Of a DNA stretch of 44,848 nucleotides, positions 17,685 to 26,012 are shown piece by piece (position 1 is the stretch's first letter; every line of letters begins with the position of its first letter). Location: contig CAISOD010000064.1 of NCBI GenBank assembly GCA_903887045.1, forward strand, positions 1 through 44,848, in the 5' to 3' direction. This DNA is from an uncultured Gammaproteobacteria bacterium (GTDB taxonomy: Bacteria; Pseudomonadota; Gammaproteobacteria; Pseudomonadales; Pseudohongiellaceae). Position numbers and translations under genes: made by a program. The notes under the pieces were generated by a model that was given only the letters and a program-made list of their open reading frames with translations, was not told where the DNA came from and searched no databases.

Positions 17685-18794
17685 TTGTCAACCACTCAAC
17701 CCGATTCCGCCTGGAATCGAGATAATCCCTACCCGGCCCGCCTGCGCAGCCAATATCCGCTGACCTCGGCTGCTGCTGTCAAACAGGTGCATCATGTTGA
17801 AGTCGAACTCGGCGATTCCGGCCTGCATTACCTGCCCGGCGATACCCTGGCCGTCCGCATTGAGAATGATCCGGCGTTGGCCGCCGAAGTGCTGGAATTG
17901 TGTGGACTCACCGGGGATGCTGAACTTGAGCATCTACTCACCATCCGCTACGAACTGACACAGGCCCATCCCGGCTTCTACAAATACTACGCCAGCTGTT
18001 GCCACAACGCTGTCCTGCAGGACCTGGTGGCCGACCCGGTGAAACTGCGCAGTTATATGGAACACCGGCAGATTGTCGACATCCTGCGCGAGTTCCCGGC
18101 GAAGCTGAGTGCAGACCAGCTGTTGTCATGCCTGCGACAGTTGCAGGATCGCCAGTATTCAATCGCGTCATCGCAGCGCCTTATGCCCGATGCAGTAGCA
18201 CTCACAGTGGGTTTGGTGCAGTTCAGCCACGACGGCCATGCCCGCAGCGGTGCCGGCTCAAGCTATCTGTCGCAACGCGTGACAGCTGCTTCCAGGCTGC
18301 AGATATATATCAACAGCAATGCCAATTTCCGTTTGCCACAAGACCCCGCTGCACCTGTCATCATGATCGGCCCCGGCACCGGCATCGCGCCATTCCGTGC
18401 GTTCCTGCAGGAACGACAGGCCACCGGCGCTGTTGGTCGCAACTGGCTGTTCAGCGGCAACCGCCACCGCAACGAAGATTTTCTCTACGGCAGTGAACTC
18501 ACCGCCTGGCAACAGAGCGGTTTGCTGACACGACTTGATGTCGCCTTCTCGCGTGACCAGCCAGAAAGAATCCATGTGCAGCACTTGCTGCAGCAACATG
18601 CAGCCGACGTATTTGCATGGCTGCAGGACGGCGCCCATGTCTATGTATGCGGCGATGCCAAACACATGGCTGAAGACGTGCAGAAAGCCCTGCTTGCCTT
18701 GATCGAACAGCAAGGCAGACTTGATGCAAATGCAGCTCGCCAGTACCTGGTGGGACTGCGCCAGCACAAGCGTTATCAGCGCGACGTTTACTGA
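17685..18794 (+). CDS. CysJ-like FAD/NADPH reductase without flavodoxin domain
   Basis: A 369-residue protein equivalent to the FAD-NADPH half of sulfite reductase flavoprotein / cytochrome P450 reductase. Visible motifs are the FAD site RQYSIASS, an AGSSYL loop, the NADPH pyrophosphate site GPGTGIAPFRAFLQER, a Cys-Gly-Asp site (VYVCGDAKHM) and the C-terminal aromatic RYQRDVY that stacks on the flavin. CysJ proteins normally have an N-terminal flavodoxin domain; here there is no room for it, so a separate flavodoxin or a direct acceptor is needed. No sulfite reductase gene is near. The start is TTG 17685, with GGGGAAG upstream; there is no usable ATG. It is followed 66 bp later by the SDR gene. 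Confidence 0.85.
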   Translation: MSTTQPDSAWNRDNPYPARLRSQYPLTSAAAVKQVHHVEVELGDSGLHYLPGDTLAVRIENDPALAAEVLELCGLTGDAELEHLLTIRYELTQAHPGFYKYYASCCHNAVLQDLVADPVKLRSYMEHRQIVDILREFPAKLSADQLLSCLRQLQDRQYSIASSQRLMPDAVALTVGLVQFSHDGHARSGAGSSYLSQRVTAASRLQIYINSNANFRLPQDPAAPVIMIGPGTGIAPFRAFLQERQATGAVGRNWLFSGNRHRNEDFLYGSELTAWQQSGLLTRLDVAFSRDQPERIHVQHLLQQHAADVFAWLQDGAHVYVCGDAKHMAEDVQKALLALIEQQGRLDANAARQYLVGLRQHKRYQRDVY

Positions 18795-18860
18795 ACAGGC
18801 AGCTGACACTCACCCAGCTCCCAACCAAGACCCAACCAATTCCCGGCAAGAGGAACTCCA

Positions 18861-19802
18861 ATGCATGCAGTCATTACCGGCGCCAACGGCTTCATCGGCA
18901 GACACCTGGTGCAGGCACTGCTGAGTGCGGCCCGCAACGATGCCGCGCATTGGCCGCTGACCCGAATTACCGTGATCGACATTGCGCTTGATCAGCTTCC
19001 AGCCGATCCCCTGCTCCACAAAGTCAACGGCAGTTTCGCCGATGCCGCCACCCTCACAGCAGCGCTGCAAGTACCAACTGATCTCGTGTTCCATCTCGCC
19101 GCCGTGCCGAGCGGACGCAGCGAGAGTGATCCCGACTTCGCGTTCAATGTAAACGTAAGCGGCACGCTGCAGTTGCTGAATGCATTGAAGACACAGGGCA
19201 ACTGCCCGACTCTGGTGTTCGCCAGTTCGATCGCCGTGTACGGCAAGCCACAAGTCCCGCTCGTGACCGACGATGCCCTGCCAACACCAACGCTGAGCTA
19301 CGGCGCCCACAAGGTAATCGGCGAAGTATTGGTGAACGATTACGCAAGGCGTGGCTGGATCAAAGGCTGTTCGTTGCGCTTGCCCGGCATTGTGACGCGA
19401 CCACCGGAACCCAATGGCGCCGTGTCGATCTTCCTCAGCAACCTGATCCGCGAACTGCGCCACGGCCGGCCATTCACCTGTCCCACTTCCCCGCAAGCCC
19501 ACACGTGGCTGATGTCAGTGGGCTGCTGTGTCGACAATCTGCTGCACGCGGCGCAACAGCAGTTCAGCGACCAGCGCACCTTCATGCTGCCGCCACAGCA
19601 TGTCGAACTCGGCGCCCTGGTACAGGCAATCGCCGACGAGTTCGGCATCACCAATATGCGTGATTTGATCCGCTGGCAAAAGGATGACTGGGTGGAATTC
19701 AACTTCGGCAGTTACCCGCCGGTACATCTGCAGGCGGCTGAAGCTGCCGGCTTCCGTACCGACAGCAACCTGCGCAGTCTGGTGATCAACTCACTGGTCT
19801 GA
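18861..19802 (+). CDS. NAD-dependent epimerase/dehydratase (D-erythronate dehydrogenase-like)
   Basis: A 313-residue extended short-chain dehydrogenase. The Rossmann motif is TGANGFIG at residues 6-13. The active site has Ser in VFASSIAVYG and the YGAHK Tyr-Lys pair. FHLAAVPSG and LRLPGIVTRP look like the DenD-type D-erythronate dehydrogenases and UDP-sugar epimerase relatives, but the substrate is not certain. The start ATG 18861 follows AGAGGAA. It is probably cotranscribed with the reductase upstream. Its 3' end overlaps the end of the convergent DUF2721 gene by 12 bp. Confidence 0.82.
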   Translation: MHAVITGANGFIGRHLVQALLSAARNDAAHWPLTRITVIDIALDQLPADPLLHKVNGSFADAATLTAALQVPTDLVFHLAAVPSGRSESDPDFAFNVNVSGTLQLLNALKTQGNCPTLVFASSIAVYGKPQVPLVTDDALPTPTLSYGAHKVIGEVLVNDYARRGWIKGCSLRLPGIVTRPPEPNGAVSIFLSNLIRELRHGRPFTCPTSPQAHTWLMSVGCCVDNLLHAAQQQFSDQRTFMLPPQHVELGALVQAIADEFGITNMRDLIRWQKDDWVEFNFGSYPPVHLQAAEAAGFRTDSNLRSLVINSLV

Positions 19803-20279
19803 GCGCTTGTCTTCCATGGCAGCCTTGCGCCCGAAGGCGCTGTGTTTGCCGAAACGGAATGTGGCGGCACTCTTGTTGATTTCCCGCAGGAAGATCAACA
19901 GGCCGTAGCTGAGACAGCCGAGTGCAATCATGAACAGTGCAGCAATAACCACTCCCATGTGGAAACCATACAGCGCGTCCAGAAACAGGCCGATGATGAC
20001 AAAGCAGACGAACAGCGCGCTCATCGTGCACATGCGGATGGCCCGGTTGACCAACCTCGCACGGATGGCGAGCTGACGCTGTTCCTCATCCACTTCGGCG
20101 GTTTCGGTGCAACCGGCTGAAGCGGTCATTTCATTAAGACGGCGACCACGATCAATGATGCGCCCCAAGCGTGTGCTGAGCACGCTGAGGGCGCCACTTA
20201 TTGCGGTCAACAGGAATACCGGCGCCACCGCTAGCTCAATGACGCGGGCAATGTCTGCAGTGGTCACGACAAATTCCAT
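19791..20279 (-). CDS. DUF2721 inner-membrane protein
   Basis: A 162-residue membrane protein with one helix near the N-terminus (IELAVAPVFLLTAISGALSV), a short cytoplasmic loop with LGRIIDRGR, and two further helices (SALFVCFVIIGLFLDALYG and VVIAALFMIALGCLSYGLLI). This layout is typical of DUF2721, whose function is unknown. The start ATG 20279 fits the family N-terminus; longer in-frame extensions run into the slyD region. It follows slyD by 34 bp on the same strand and converges with the SDR gene. Confidence 0.85.
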   Translation of the reverse strand: MEFVVTTADIARVIELAVAPVFLLTAISGALSVLSTRLGRIIDRGRRLNEMTASAGCTETAEVDEEQRQLAIRARLVNRAIRMCTMSALFVCFVIIGLFLDALYGFHMGVVIAALFMIALGCLSYGLLIFLREINKSAATFRFGKHSAFGRKAAMEDKRSDQ

Positions 20280-20313
20280 GGGATGCCTTCGGGCAGCTAA
20301 CCCAACCGCCGAC

Positions 20314-20796
20314 TCAGTGGTGATGGCCACCGGGACCGTGGGCATGGCCGTGCGACAGTTCTTCCGCCGAGGCTTCGCGTACGTCAACAATTTCGATATC
20401 GAAAATCAATGTCTTGCCGGCCATCGGGTGGTTGGTATCGACGGTGGCCATGGTGTGACCCACCTTCAATACGGTTACCTGCTGATGGCCCTGAGGCGTC
20501 TGGATCACTGCCTGCATGCCCGGCTCCCATTTTTTGGAACCGCGCAGTTGGCTGAGCGGCACCCGCATTTCGCTGTCGTCCTTGAGTTCGCCGAAGGCAT
20601 CGCCAGGAAGCAGCGTGGCGGAGAACTTGTCGCCGCTGTCCTTGCCCACGAGCGCACGCTCAAGGCCAGGCAGCAGCGAATCAATGCCGTGCAGGTAGGT
20701 CATCGGGTGGCCGGCTGCCGAGCTTTCCAGCTCATTGCCGTCGGCGTCTTTGAGGGTGTAGTGAAACTGGGCCACCATGTTGGTCGTTATGGGCAT
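20314..20796 (-). CDS. slyD: FKBP-type peptidyl-prolyl isomerase SlyD
   Basis: A 160-residue cytoplasmic prolyl isomerase and chaperone. The split FKBP domain (MVAQFHYTLKDADG, LLPGLERALVGKDSGDKF) contains an inserted IF chaperone domain (around AFGELKDDSEMRVPLSQL). The protein ends in a short His-rich tail (HGHAHGPGGHHH) that in SlyD binds nickel and other metals; here the tail is brief and lacks the Cys residues of E. coli SlyD. The start ATG 20796 fits the family N-terminus; no clear Shine-Dalgarno is seen. It is divergent from the KdpD-like kinase and followed by the DUF2721 gene. Confidence 0.93.
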   Translation of the reverse strand: MPITTNMVAQFHYTLKDADGNELESSAAGHPMTYLHGIDSLLPGLERALVGKDSGDKFSATLLPGDAFGELKDDSEMRVPLSQLRGSKKWEPGMQAVIQTPQGHQQVTVLKVGHTMATVDTNHPMAGKTLIFDIEIVDVREASAEELSHGHAHGPGGHHH

Positions 20797-20899
20797 CTGG
20801 AAACAGTCCGTCTGTGCGTGGAGCCTGCAATTCTCCCAGAATTCCCATAAAGCTGCACCGGGCATATCATGCCGGCACTTTCTGCACGGCGGTAAACCA

Positions 20900-21865
20900 G
20901 TGCTTAATTCCAGATACTCGACTGTATTGCGCACGCTGCTGATCCCGGTGCTGCTGGCGCTAGGCGCCGCAGTGCTGGCGTGGTGGAAACACGACTGGCC
21001 GCTGTATTCAATGTTCGTCGTCATCTGTTACCTGCTCGGCCAACAGATGCAGCGCAACGAGCAACTGCTGCGTTTCAATCAAGAACAGGATGCCGCCATC
21101 AAGGAAGCACGCCGCAAGCAGGACGAAGACAGCCTGCGCACGGCGCTGTTGTCCTCGGTGTCGCACGATCTGAAAACCCCGCTGGTGACCATGCTGGGTG
21201 CTGCTACCACGCTGCGTGATCTCAACAAGGATCTCAACGACGACGACCGTGCCTCCCTGCTCGATTCGATCATCAGTGAAACCCAGCGGCTTGAATCCTA
21301 TATCCAGAACCTGCTCGACATGACGCGTCTGGGTCACGGCAAGCTATCGCTCAGCCGTGGTTGGGTCAGCGTGTCGGAAATATACAACGTGGTCAGCAAG
21401 CGCCTCCTCCGGCAGTTTCCACACCACAACCTTCAACTGGTGGTGGAAGGCGAATTGCCGCCGCTGCATGTCCATGCTGCACTGATCGAACAGGGTCTTT
21501 ACAACGGCATCGAGAATGCCTGCAAGGCCGGCGGACCGCAGGGTGCCGTGTTGGTGCTGGTGGCCACTGAACTACTGCCCGACAACAATGGCCAGATGAT
21601 CAGTATCCGCGTGTGCGACCAGGGGCCGGGACTGCCCAACGAGGAATGGGAAAGGGTATTCGGCCAGTTCTATACCTTCAGCCAGGGTGATCGTTATGAA
21701 AAGGGCACCGGGCTTGGGCTCAGCATCTGCCGCAGCATCTTTCGCGTCCACGGTGGCGAAGCGAAAATCGTGCTGCCACCGCCGGGTTACAACCATTGCC
21801 TGCTGCTGCAAGTGCCGGCACTCGACAGCAAGATGCTAGACAAGCCCGCCAGCTATTACGCGTGA
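20900..21865 (+). CDS. KdpD-like sensor histidine kinase (minimal)
   Basis: A ~321-residue kinase corresponding to the C-terminal part of KdpD. It has two transmembrane helices (LLIPVLLALGAAVLAWW and YSMFVVICYLLG), a coiled coil, the H box SVSHDLKTPLVTMLGAA (His about residue 89), the N box in GIENACKAG, and G boxes DQGPGLP and GTGLGLSICRSIF. The large N-terminal KdpD and USP-like sensor domains and two of the four KdpD helices are missing. The start is probably GTG 20900; an upstream frame from 20777 would overlap the slyD start. It lies 25 bp before the response regulator. No kdpFABC genes are in the window. Confidence 0.85.
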   Translation: MLNSRYSTVLRTLLIPVLLALGAAVLAWWKHDWPLYSMFVVICYLLGQQMQRNEQLLRFNQEQDAAIKEARRKQDEDSLRTALLSSVSHDLKTPLVTMLGAATTLRDLNKDLNDDDRASLLDSIISETQRLESYIQNLLDMTRLGHGKLSLSRGWVSVSEIYNVVSKRLLRQFPHHNLQLVVEGELPPLHVHAALIEQGLYNGIENACKAGGPQGAVLVLVATELLPDNNGQMISIRVCDQGPGLPNEEWERVFGQFYTFSQGDRYEKGTGLGLSICRSIFRVHGGEAKIVLPPPGYNHCLLLQVPALDSKMLDKPASYYA

Positions 21866-21890
21866 GTGACGTTAACCAGGAACTGCTTAC

Positions 21891-22586
21891 ATGCACAAGA
21901 TTCTGCTCATCGACGACGAACCGCAGATCCAGAAATTTCTCCGTATCAGCCTTAGCTCGCAGCAGTTCGAAGTGCTGTCGGCCGAGAACGGCCAAAAGGG
22001 CATTGCGATGGCGCTTGAGCAACATCCCGACCTCGTCATCCTTGACCTCGGCCTGCCCGACCTCGACGGCAAGCATGTGCTACAGCGGCTGATCGGTGAA
22101 ACCCGCATCCCTGTTGTCGTGTTATCGGTGCGCGCCAACGAGACCGAAAAAGTCGCCTGCCTCAACATGGGGGCGCATGACTATGTGGTCAAACCGTTCA
22201 GCGTCAACGAACTGCTGGCCCGCATTCGCCGCACGCTGGCCTTGCGCGGCCCCTCCCAACCACCGCAGACGCTCATGTTCGACGACGGCCAGTTGCAGAT
22301 CGAGGAGGTGCAACGGCGGGTCACCCTGAAAGGCGAAGTGGTGGCGCTGACACGCAAGGAATGGGCAGTCCTGCTGCATATGGTGCAGGCCAACGGCGGT
22401 CTGGTTACGCAAACCAACCTGCTGCAGCACATCTGGGGCGCCACCCATCTGGAAGACACCCAGTACCTGCGCAATGTGATCCAGAAGCTGCGGCAGAAAC
22501 TGCAGGACGATGCTGCGCATCCACGCTATATCGAAACAGAACCCGGCGTTGGATATCGCTTCATCCCCGGCCAGAGCAAGAACTAG
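21891..22586 (+). CDS. KdpE-like response regulator (OmpR family)
   Basis: A 231-residue two-domain regulator. The receiver domain has acidic pocket Asp8-Asp9, phosphoacceptor Asp52 (VILDLGLPDLDG) and the conserved Lys in YVVKPFS. The C-terminal winged helix has LTRKEWAVLLHMVQANGG and the recognition region TQYLRNVIQKLRQKL, ending in ETEPGVGYRF. It resembles KdpE closely and pairs with the kinase just upstream. The normal target, the kdpFABC potassium ATPase operon, is not nearby, so its regulon here is open. trmO starts 11 bp after its stop. Confidence 0.92.
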   Translation: MHKILLIDDEPQIQKFLRISLSSQQFEVLSAENGQKGIAMALEQHPDLVILDLGLPDLDGKHVLQRLIGETRIPVVVLSVRANETEKVACLNMGAHDYVVKPFSVNELLARIRRTLALRGPSQPPQTLMFDDGQLQIEEVQRRVTLKGEVVALTRKEWAVLLHMVQANGGLVTQTNLLQHIWGATHLEDTQYLRNVIQKLRQKLQDDAAHPRYIETEPGVGYRFIPGQSKN

Positions 22587-22597
22587 GCTGCCGCCAG

Positions 22598-23329
22598 ATG
22601 CAGCCCATCGCCTACGTTCGCAGCCCCTACCGGCAAAAATTCGCTGTGCCACGCCAGCCGAATCTGGTGCGTGAAGCCGTGGGCGACATCTGCTTCGTGC
22701 CGCCGTTCGCCGATCCCACTATGCTGCGCGGTATCGATGGCTTCTCGCATGTCTGGCTGATCTTCCGGTTCCACCAGACTGCCGATGAAGGCTGGGCTGC
22801 CACCGTTACCCCGCCCCGCCTCGGGGGAACCGAACGGGTGGGCGTGTTGGCCTCGCGTTCGCCCTACCGCCCCAATCCACTGGGGTTATCAGTGGTGGAG
22901 ATCGTTGGCGTCATGCAGCACGGGGCTGAGTTGAGGCTGCGGGTACGCGGGCTGGATCTGGTCGACGGCACCCCCATCTACGACGTCAAACCCTATGTCC
23001 CCTATGCCGACAGCATGCCGGATGCGCGTGGTGGTTATGCGACGACAGCACCGGCAGTAGATGAAGCATCCCGCATCGGGGTAGCCTTCAGCGACACCGC
23101 CACTCAGCAACTGGCCAACCTCGCCTTCTCGCTATGTGACTTGCGCAGCCTCATCACTGAAGTGCTACAGCAGGACCCACGTCCGGCCCAGCACATACGC
23201 AATCACGAGCAACGCGATTACGGCATGCATCTGTATGACTACAACGTGCGCTGGCGTGTCAGCAACGGGGTGGCCGAGGTGCTGAGCATTGAACAAGTCG
23301 ACGATGGAGCCTTGCCATGGAAGCCCTGA
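22598..23329 (+). CDS. trmO: tRNA (t6A37)-methyltransferase TrmO
   Basis: A 243-residue TsaA/YaeB family enzyme that methylates N6-threonylcarbamoyladenosine at position 37 of threonine tRNAs, using SAM. Family blocks are IAYVRSPY at the start, GIDGFSHVWLIFRFH, GVLASRSPYRPNPLGLSVVEI and LDLVDGTPIYDVKPYVPYAD. A C-terminal domain of ~85 residues (RDYGMHLYDYNVRW near the end) is as in E. coli TrmO. The start is ATG 22598, 11 bp after the response-regulator stop. Its 3' end overlaps the TSUP permease gene by 13 bp. Confidence 0.93.
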   Translation: MQPIAYVRSPYRQKFAVPRQPNLVREAVGDICFVPPFADPTMLRGIDGFSHVWLIFRFHQTADEGWAATVTPPRLGGTERVGVLASRSPYRPNPLGLSVVEIVGVMQHGAELRLRVRGLDLVDGTPIYDVKPYVPYADSMPDARGGYATTAPAVDEASRIGVAFSDTATQQLANLAFSLCDLRSLITEVLQQDPRPAQHIRNHEQRDYGMHLYDYNVRWRVSNGVAEVLSIEQVDDGALPWKP

Positions 23330-24075
23330 GTGTGAGCCCTGAACTGTTGCTGGCGCTGTTCGGCGTAGCCTTGATAGCCGGCTGCCTCGATACTCTGGTG
23401 GGCGGTGGTGGCCTTATCGTGCTGCCGGCACTGGTACTGGCCGGCATTCCGCCGCTGCAGGCACTTGGCACCAATAAACTGCAAGGCACGGTAGGCACTG
23501 CTACTGCCAGCCTGATGATGCTGCGGCACGGCAAGGTGAAATGGGCCGAGGTGAAAGTGCTGATGGCCTGGGCCTTCGCCGGCTCGGCACTGGGGTCGCT
23601 GATCGTGCAACTGGTCGATACCAGCTTCCTGCGCTTCATGATCCCGCTGGTACTGGTGGTGGTGGCGACGTACTTCCTGCTGCAAGGCTCACTGTTCAAG
23701 CGGCTACGGCCCATCAAACTCGCCCCGACCCTGTTCGGCCGTGGCGTCGTACCTGCCATTGGTCTCTACGACGGCATGTTCGGCCCAGGTACCGGCTCGT
23801 TCTTTTCCCTCGCCGGCGTTGCCCTGCAGGCACAACCCCTGCTGCAAGCCACCGCCACCGCCAAAACCCTGAATTTCGCCTCCAACTTTGCCTCGCTGTT
23901 GGTGTTCGTGGTGGCCGCCAATTTCGTATGGCAGGCAGCGTTGGTGATGATGGTGGGACAGGCTCTCGGTGCCTGGGCCGGCTCCCACATTCTCTTCAAA
24001 ATCAATCCCTTGTACCTGAGAGTTCTGATTGTTTTGATGTGTGTGGGGATGCTGGTGCGGTATCTGGCTGGTTGA
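23317..24075 (+). CDS. TSUP/TauE-SafE family membrane permease
   Basis: A 252-residue inner-membrane protein with about eight transmembrane segments. It has the duplicated glycine-rich pattern of the TSUP family (GCLDTLVGGGGLIVLPAL in repeat one, GLYDGMFGPGTGSFFSL in repeat two). The family is linked to sulfite, sulfoacetate or other organic-anion transport, but no substrate can be assigned from the sequence. It begins inside the end of trmO (13-bp overlap), so it is probably translated from the same message. A CysJ-like reductase is encoded 4.5 kb upstream but not in the same operon. Confidence 0.9.
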   Translation: MEALSVSPELLLALFGVALIAGCLDTLVGGGGLIVLPALVLAGIPPLQALGTNKLQGTVGTATASLMMLRHGKVKWAEVKVLMAWAFAGSALGSLIVQLVDTSFLRFMIPLVLVVVATYFLLQGSLFKRLRPIKLAPTLFGRGVVPAIGLYDGMFGPGTGSFFSLAGVALQAQPLLQATATAKTLNFASNFASLLVFVVAANFVWQAALVMMVGQALGAWAGSHILFKINPLYLRVLIVLMCVGMLVRYLAG

Positions 24076-24164
24076 TCACGTAGCGCGTACTACTGCGGCT
24101 GTGAAAAAAGGTTAGTTACCCAGTCATGCCAATTTATTGCCGGTCTGATTCGCCAAACGTTGTG

Positions 24165-24175
24165 CCAACAATTGG
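24165..24175. repeat. Short inverted repeat upstream of the sigma-54-type promoter
   Basis: CCAA-CAA-TTGG lies about 80-90 bp upstream of the -24 element, inside an AT-rich stretch (24176-24250). The distance suits an enhancer-binding-protein site, but the repeat is short and chance is possible. Confidence 0.3.
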
Positions 24176-24252
24176 TAAACATCACCTGCAAGAAACTCTA
24201 ATCAACTTTAAGAGGTAAATTTAATTAATTGTTTATATTGAATAAATTGTTG

Positions 24253-24268
24253 TGGCACACCACTTGCT
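24253..24268 (+). promoter_or_regulatory. Sigma-54 (RpoN)-type promoter, -24/-12
   Basis: TGGCAC-ACCAC-TTGCT matches the RpoN consensus TGGCAC-N5-TTGCW at every defined position, with correct GG-to-GC spacing. It is preceded by AT-rich DNA suited to bending. The predicted start is near 24279, giving a leader of about 80 nt before the ATG at 24358. The only gene downstream on this strand is the toast-rack protein. Confidence 0.72.
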
Positions 24269-24357
24269 GTATCCGATTGTCAAAACACGTCAGCGCTTCG
24301 AACCTGTATCGGGTTGGAAGCGTCCAAATCACAGCTAACACCAATCGGAGAATGATC

Positions 24358-25005
24358 ATGACTCACCGCACCACCGCGCTGCCCCTTACCGCCTGCCTGC
24401 TATTGCTGGCTGCCCCCCTTACCTCGGCGCTTGCCGCCGAGCGCCTAGTCAAAAACTACAGCTACGAGCTCACCGACATCGACCGCATCGATATCCACGG
24501 CGCCGTCGGCACCGTCACTGTGGTCCATACCGACACGCCGAAGGTGAGGGTAATGTTGGAAGTCCGCCAGCAGGACAAAGGCTGGTTTCACGATGACGTC
24601 GACCTCGCTCGCATCGAACTCGCCAGTGACGTCCACGGTGACCGGCTGGTGCTGCGCCAGACCGACGAGGATGTCACTATCGACTGGACCATCGAACTGC
24701 CTACCGTTACTGAAACCCGCATCGAGTTCGGGGTGGGCGAGATCGAAGGCGAGTTTGGCGACACCGAGCTGCATGTCGATCTCGGTGTAGGTGATGTTGA
24801 CCTGACGCTTCCCGCCGGGTCAGTTGGCCGTGTTGCACTGTCGGTCGGAGTGGGCGACGCCCGTCTGCAGGGCGCCACTCGCGATTACGAGGAGCGGTCG
24901 TTCGTGTCGCAGGAAGTCACCGGCACTGGCGATGGGGAAAACCCGCTGGTGGTGGAAGTCGGTGTCGGTGACATCCGTGTCGCTCTGGACGCCAACGGGG
25001 TTTGA
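24358..25005 (+). CDS. Exported DUF4097-like (toast-rack) envelope protein
   Basis: A 215-residue protein with a signal peptide (cleavage near SALAAE). The mature part is a repetitive beta-structure with recurring Val-Gly units: FGVGEIEGEF, LGVGDVDLTLP, VGVGDARLQG, VGVGDIRVAL. This fits the DUF4097 / toast-rack type beta-sheet domains often linked with PspC or Lia envelope-stress systems. The start ATG 24358 is chosen because GGAG lies seven bases upstream; an ATG six bases earlier is too close to that site. A sigma-54-type promoter about 90 bp upstream suggests inducible control, perhaps by a PspF-like activator (inference). Confidence 0.72.
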   Translation: MTHRTTALPLTACLLLLAAPLTSALAAERLVKNYSYELTDIDRIDIHGAVGTVTVVHTDTPKVRVMLEVRQQDKGWFHDDVDLARIELASDVHGDRLVLRQTDEDVTIDWTIELPTVTETRIEFGVGEIEGEFGDTELHVDLGVGDVDLTLPAGSVGRVALSVGVGDARLQGATRDYEERSFVSQEVTGTGDGENPLVVEVGVGDIRVALDANGV

Positions 25006-25049
25006 ATACGCGCAGCAACGTACCAGTGGTGTGGAAGAAGTGACATTGC

Positions 25050-26003
25050 TCAGGATTTGGCGGGGGTGAGAATCACCAGTATCACTCCCGCCAGAATGAT
25101 GCCTGCACCGGTCAGGATAGCCAGGGTCATGGGCTCATCCGCGATCAGCCAGCCGAGGAAAAGTGCCACCACCGGATTGACGAAGGCATAGGTGGATACC
25201 GCCGATGCGGCGGCGTTCTGCAACAGCCAGACGTAGGCTGAAATCGCCACCACCGAGCCGAAGCAAAACAGGTAGGCGAAGCCGGCAAGCGACACCAGCG
25301 ACACGCCGCGCGGATCAAACTGCTGCCATTCGCCGAGCACCAGCGACAGCAGCAGCAAAACGATACCCCCACCCGTCATCTGGCAAGCAGCAGACATGAA
25401 AATGGAACGCGGCCGCTCGATTTTCTTCTGGTAGATGGAACCGATAGCCCACAGCGCCGAGGCAGAAACGGTGATGATCGACGCCCAGCCTTCGCCGGGG
25501 GCTTCGGCTTGGCGTGCCAGCGGGGCAGCTGAACTGGTTTCCGCGAGAGCGGGGATTACCCACTCTGGCCTGAGTAGCACAATGGTGCCAATCAAACCCA
25601 GCGTGATGCCGAGCATGGCGCGTAGTGTCGGCGGCGGCCCTCCGGCCCACAGCCAGTCGAGCACGATCAGCCACAGCGGTAGCATCGATACCAACAAGGC
25701 AGCCAGTCCGGAATCAATGTACTGCTCGGCCCACACCACCAACCCGTTACCGCCGACAAACAGGAAGATGCCAACCACTGCGAGCCGCCAGTATTGTGAC
25801 CACGGCGGCAGCGCTACTCCGCGCCAGCGCAGAAACAGCAGCATCAACAAACCAGCCGCCGTGAAACGCATACCCGCCATCAGGAAGGGCGGAATGGTCT
25901 CAATGGCGTAGCGGATCGCCAGATAGGTGGAACCCCAGATGAAGTAGATCAGGAAGAACGCGATATAGAGCCGACTCTGGCGCGACAAACCAATTGCACT
26001 CAC
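25050..26003 (-). CDS. EamA/DMT family transporter
   Basis: A 317-residue inner-membrane permease with ten predicted helices arranged as two EamA halves. The first half starts FFLIYFIWGSTYLAIRYAIETIPP and contains FLFVGGNGLVVWAEQYI; the second starts GWASIITVSASALWAIGSIYQKK and ends GAGIILAGVILVIL. It resembles YedA/RhtA-type exporters of amino acids or metabolites; the substrate is unknown. The gene starts nine bases after the GNAT stop, so the two form an operon. Confidence 0.92.
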   Translation of the reverse strand: MSAIGLSRQSRLYIAFFLIYFIWGSTYLAIRYAIETIPPFLMAGMRFTAAGLLMLLFLRWRGVALPPWSQYWRLAVVGIFLFVGGNGLVVWAEQYIDSGLAALLVSMLPLWLIVLDWLWAGGPPPTLRAMLGITLGLIGTIVLLRPEWVIPALAETSSAAPLARQAEAPGEGWASIITVSASALWAIGSIYQKKIERPRSIFMSAACQMTGGGIVLLLLSLVLGEWQQFDPRGVSLVSLAGFAYLFCFGSVVAISAYVWLLQNAAASAVSTYAFVNPVVALFLGWLIADEPMTLAILTGAGIILAGVILVILTPAKS

Positions 26004-26012
26004 ATGGGCTCC

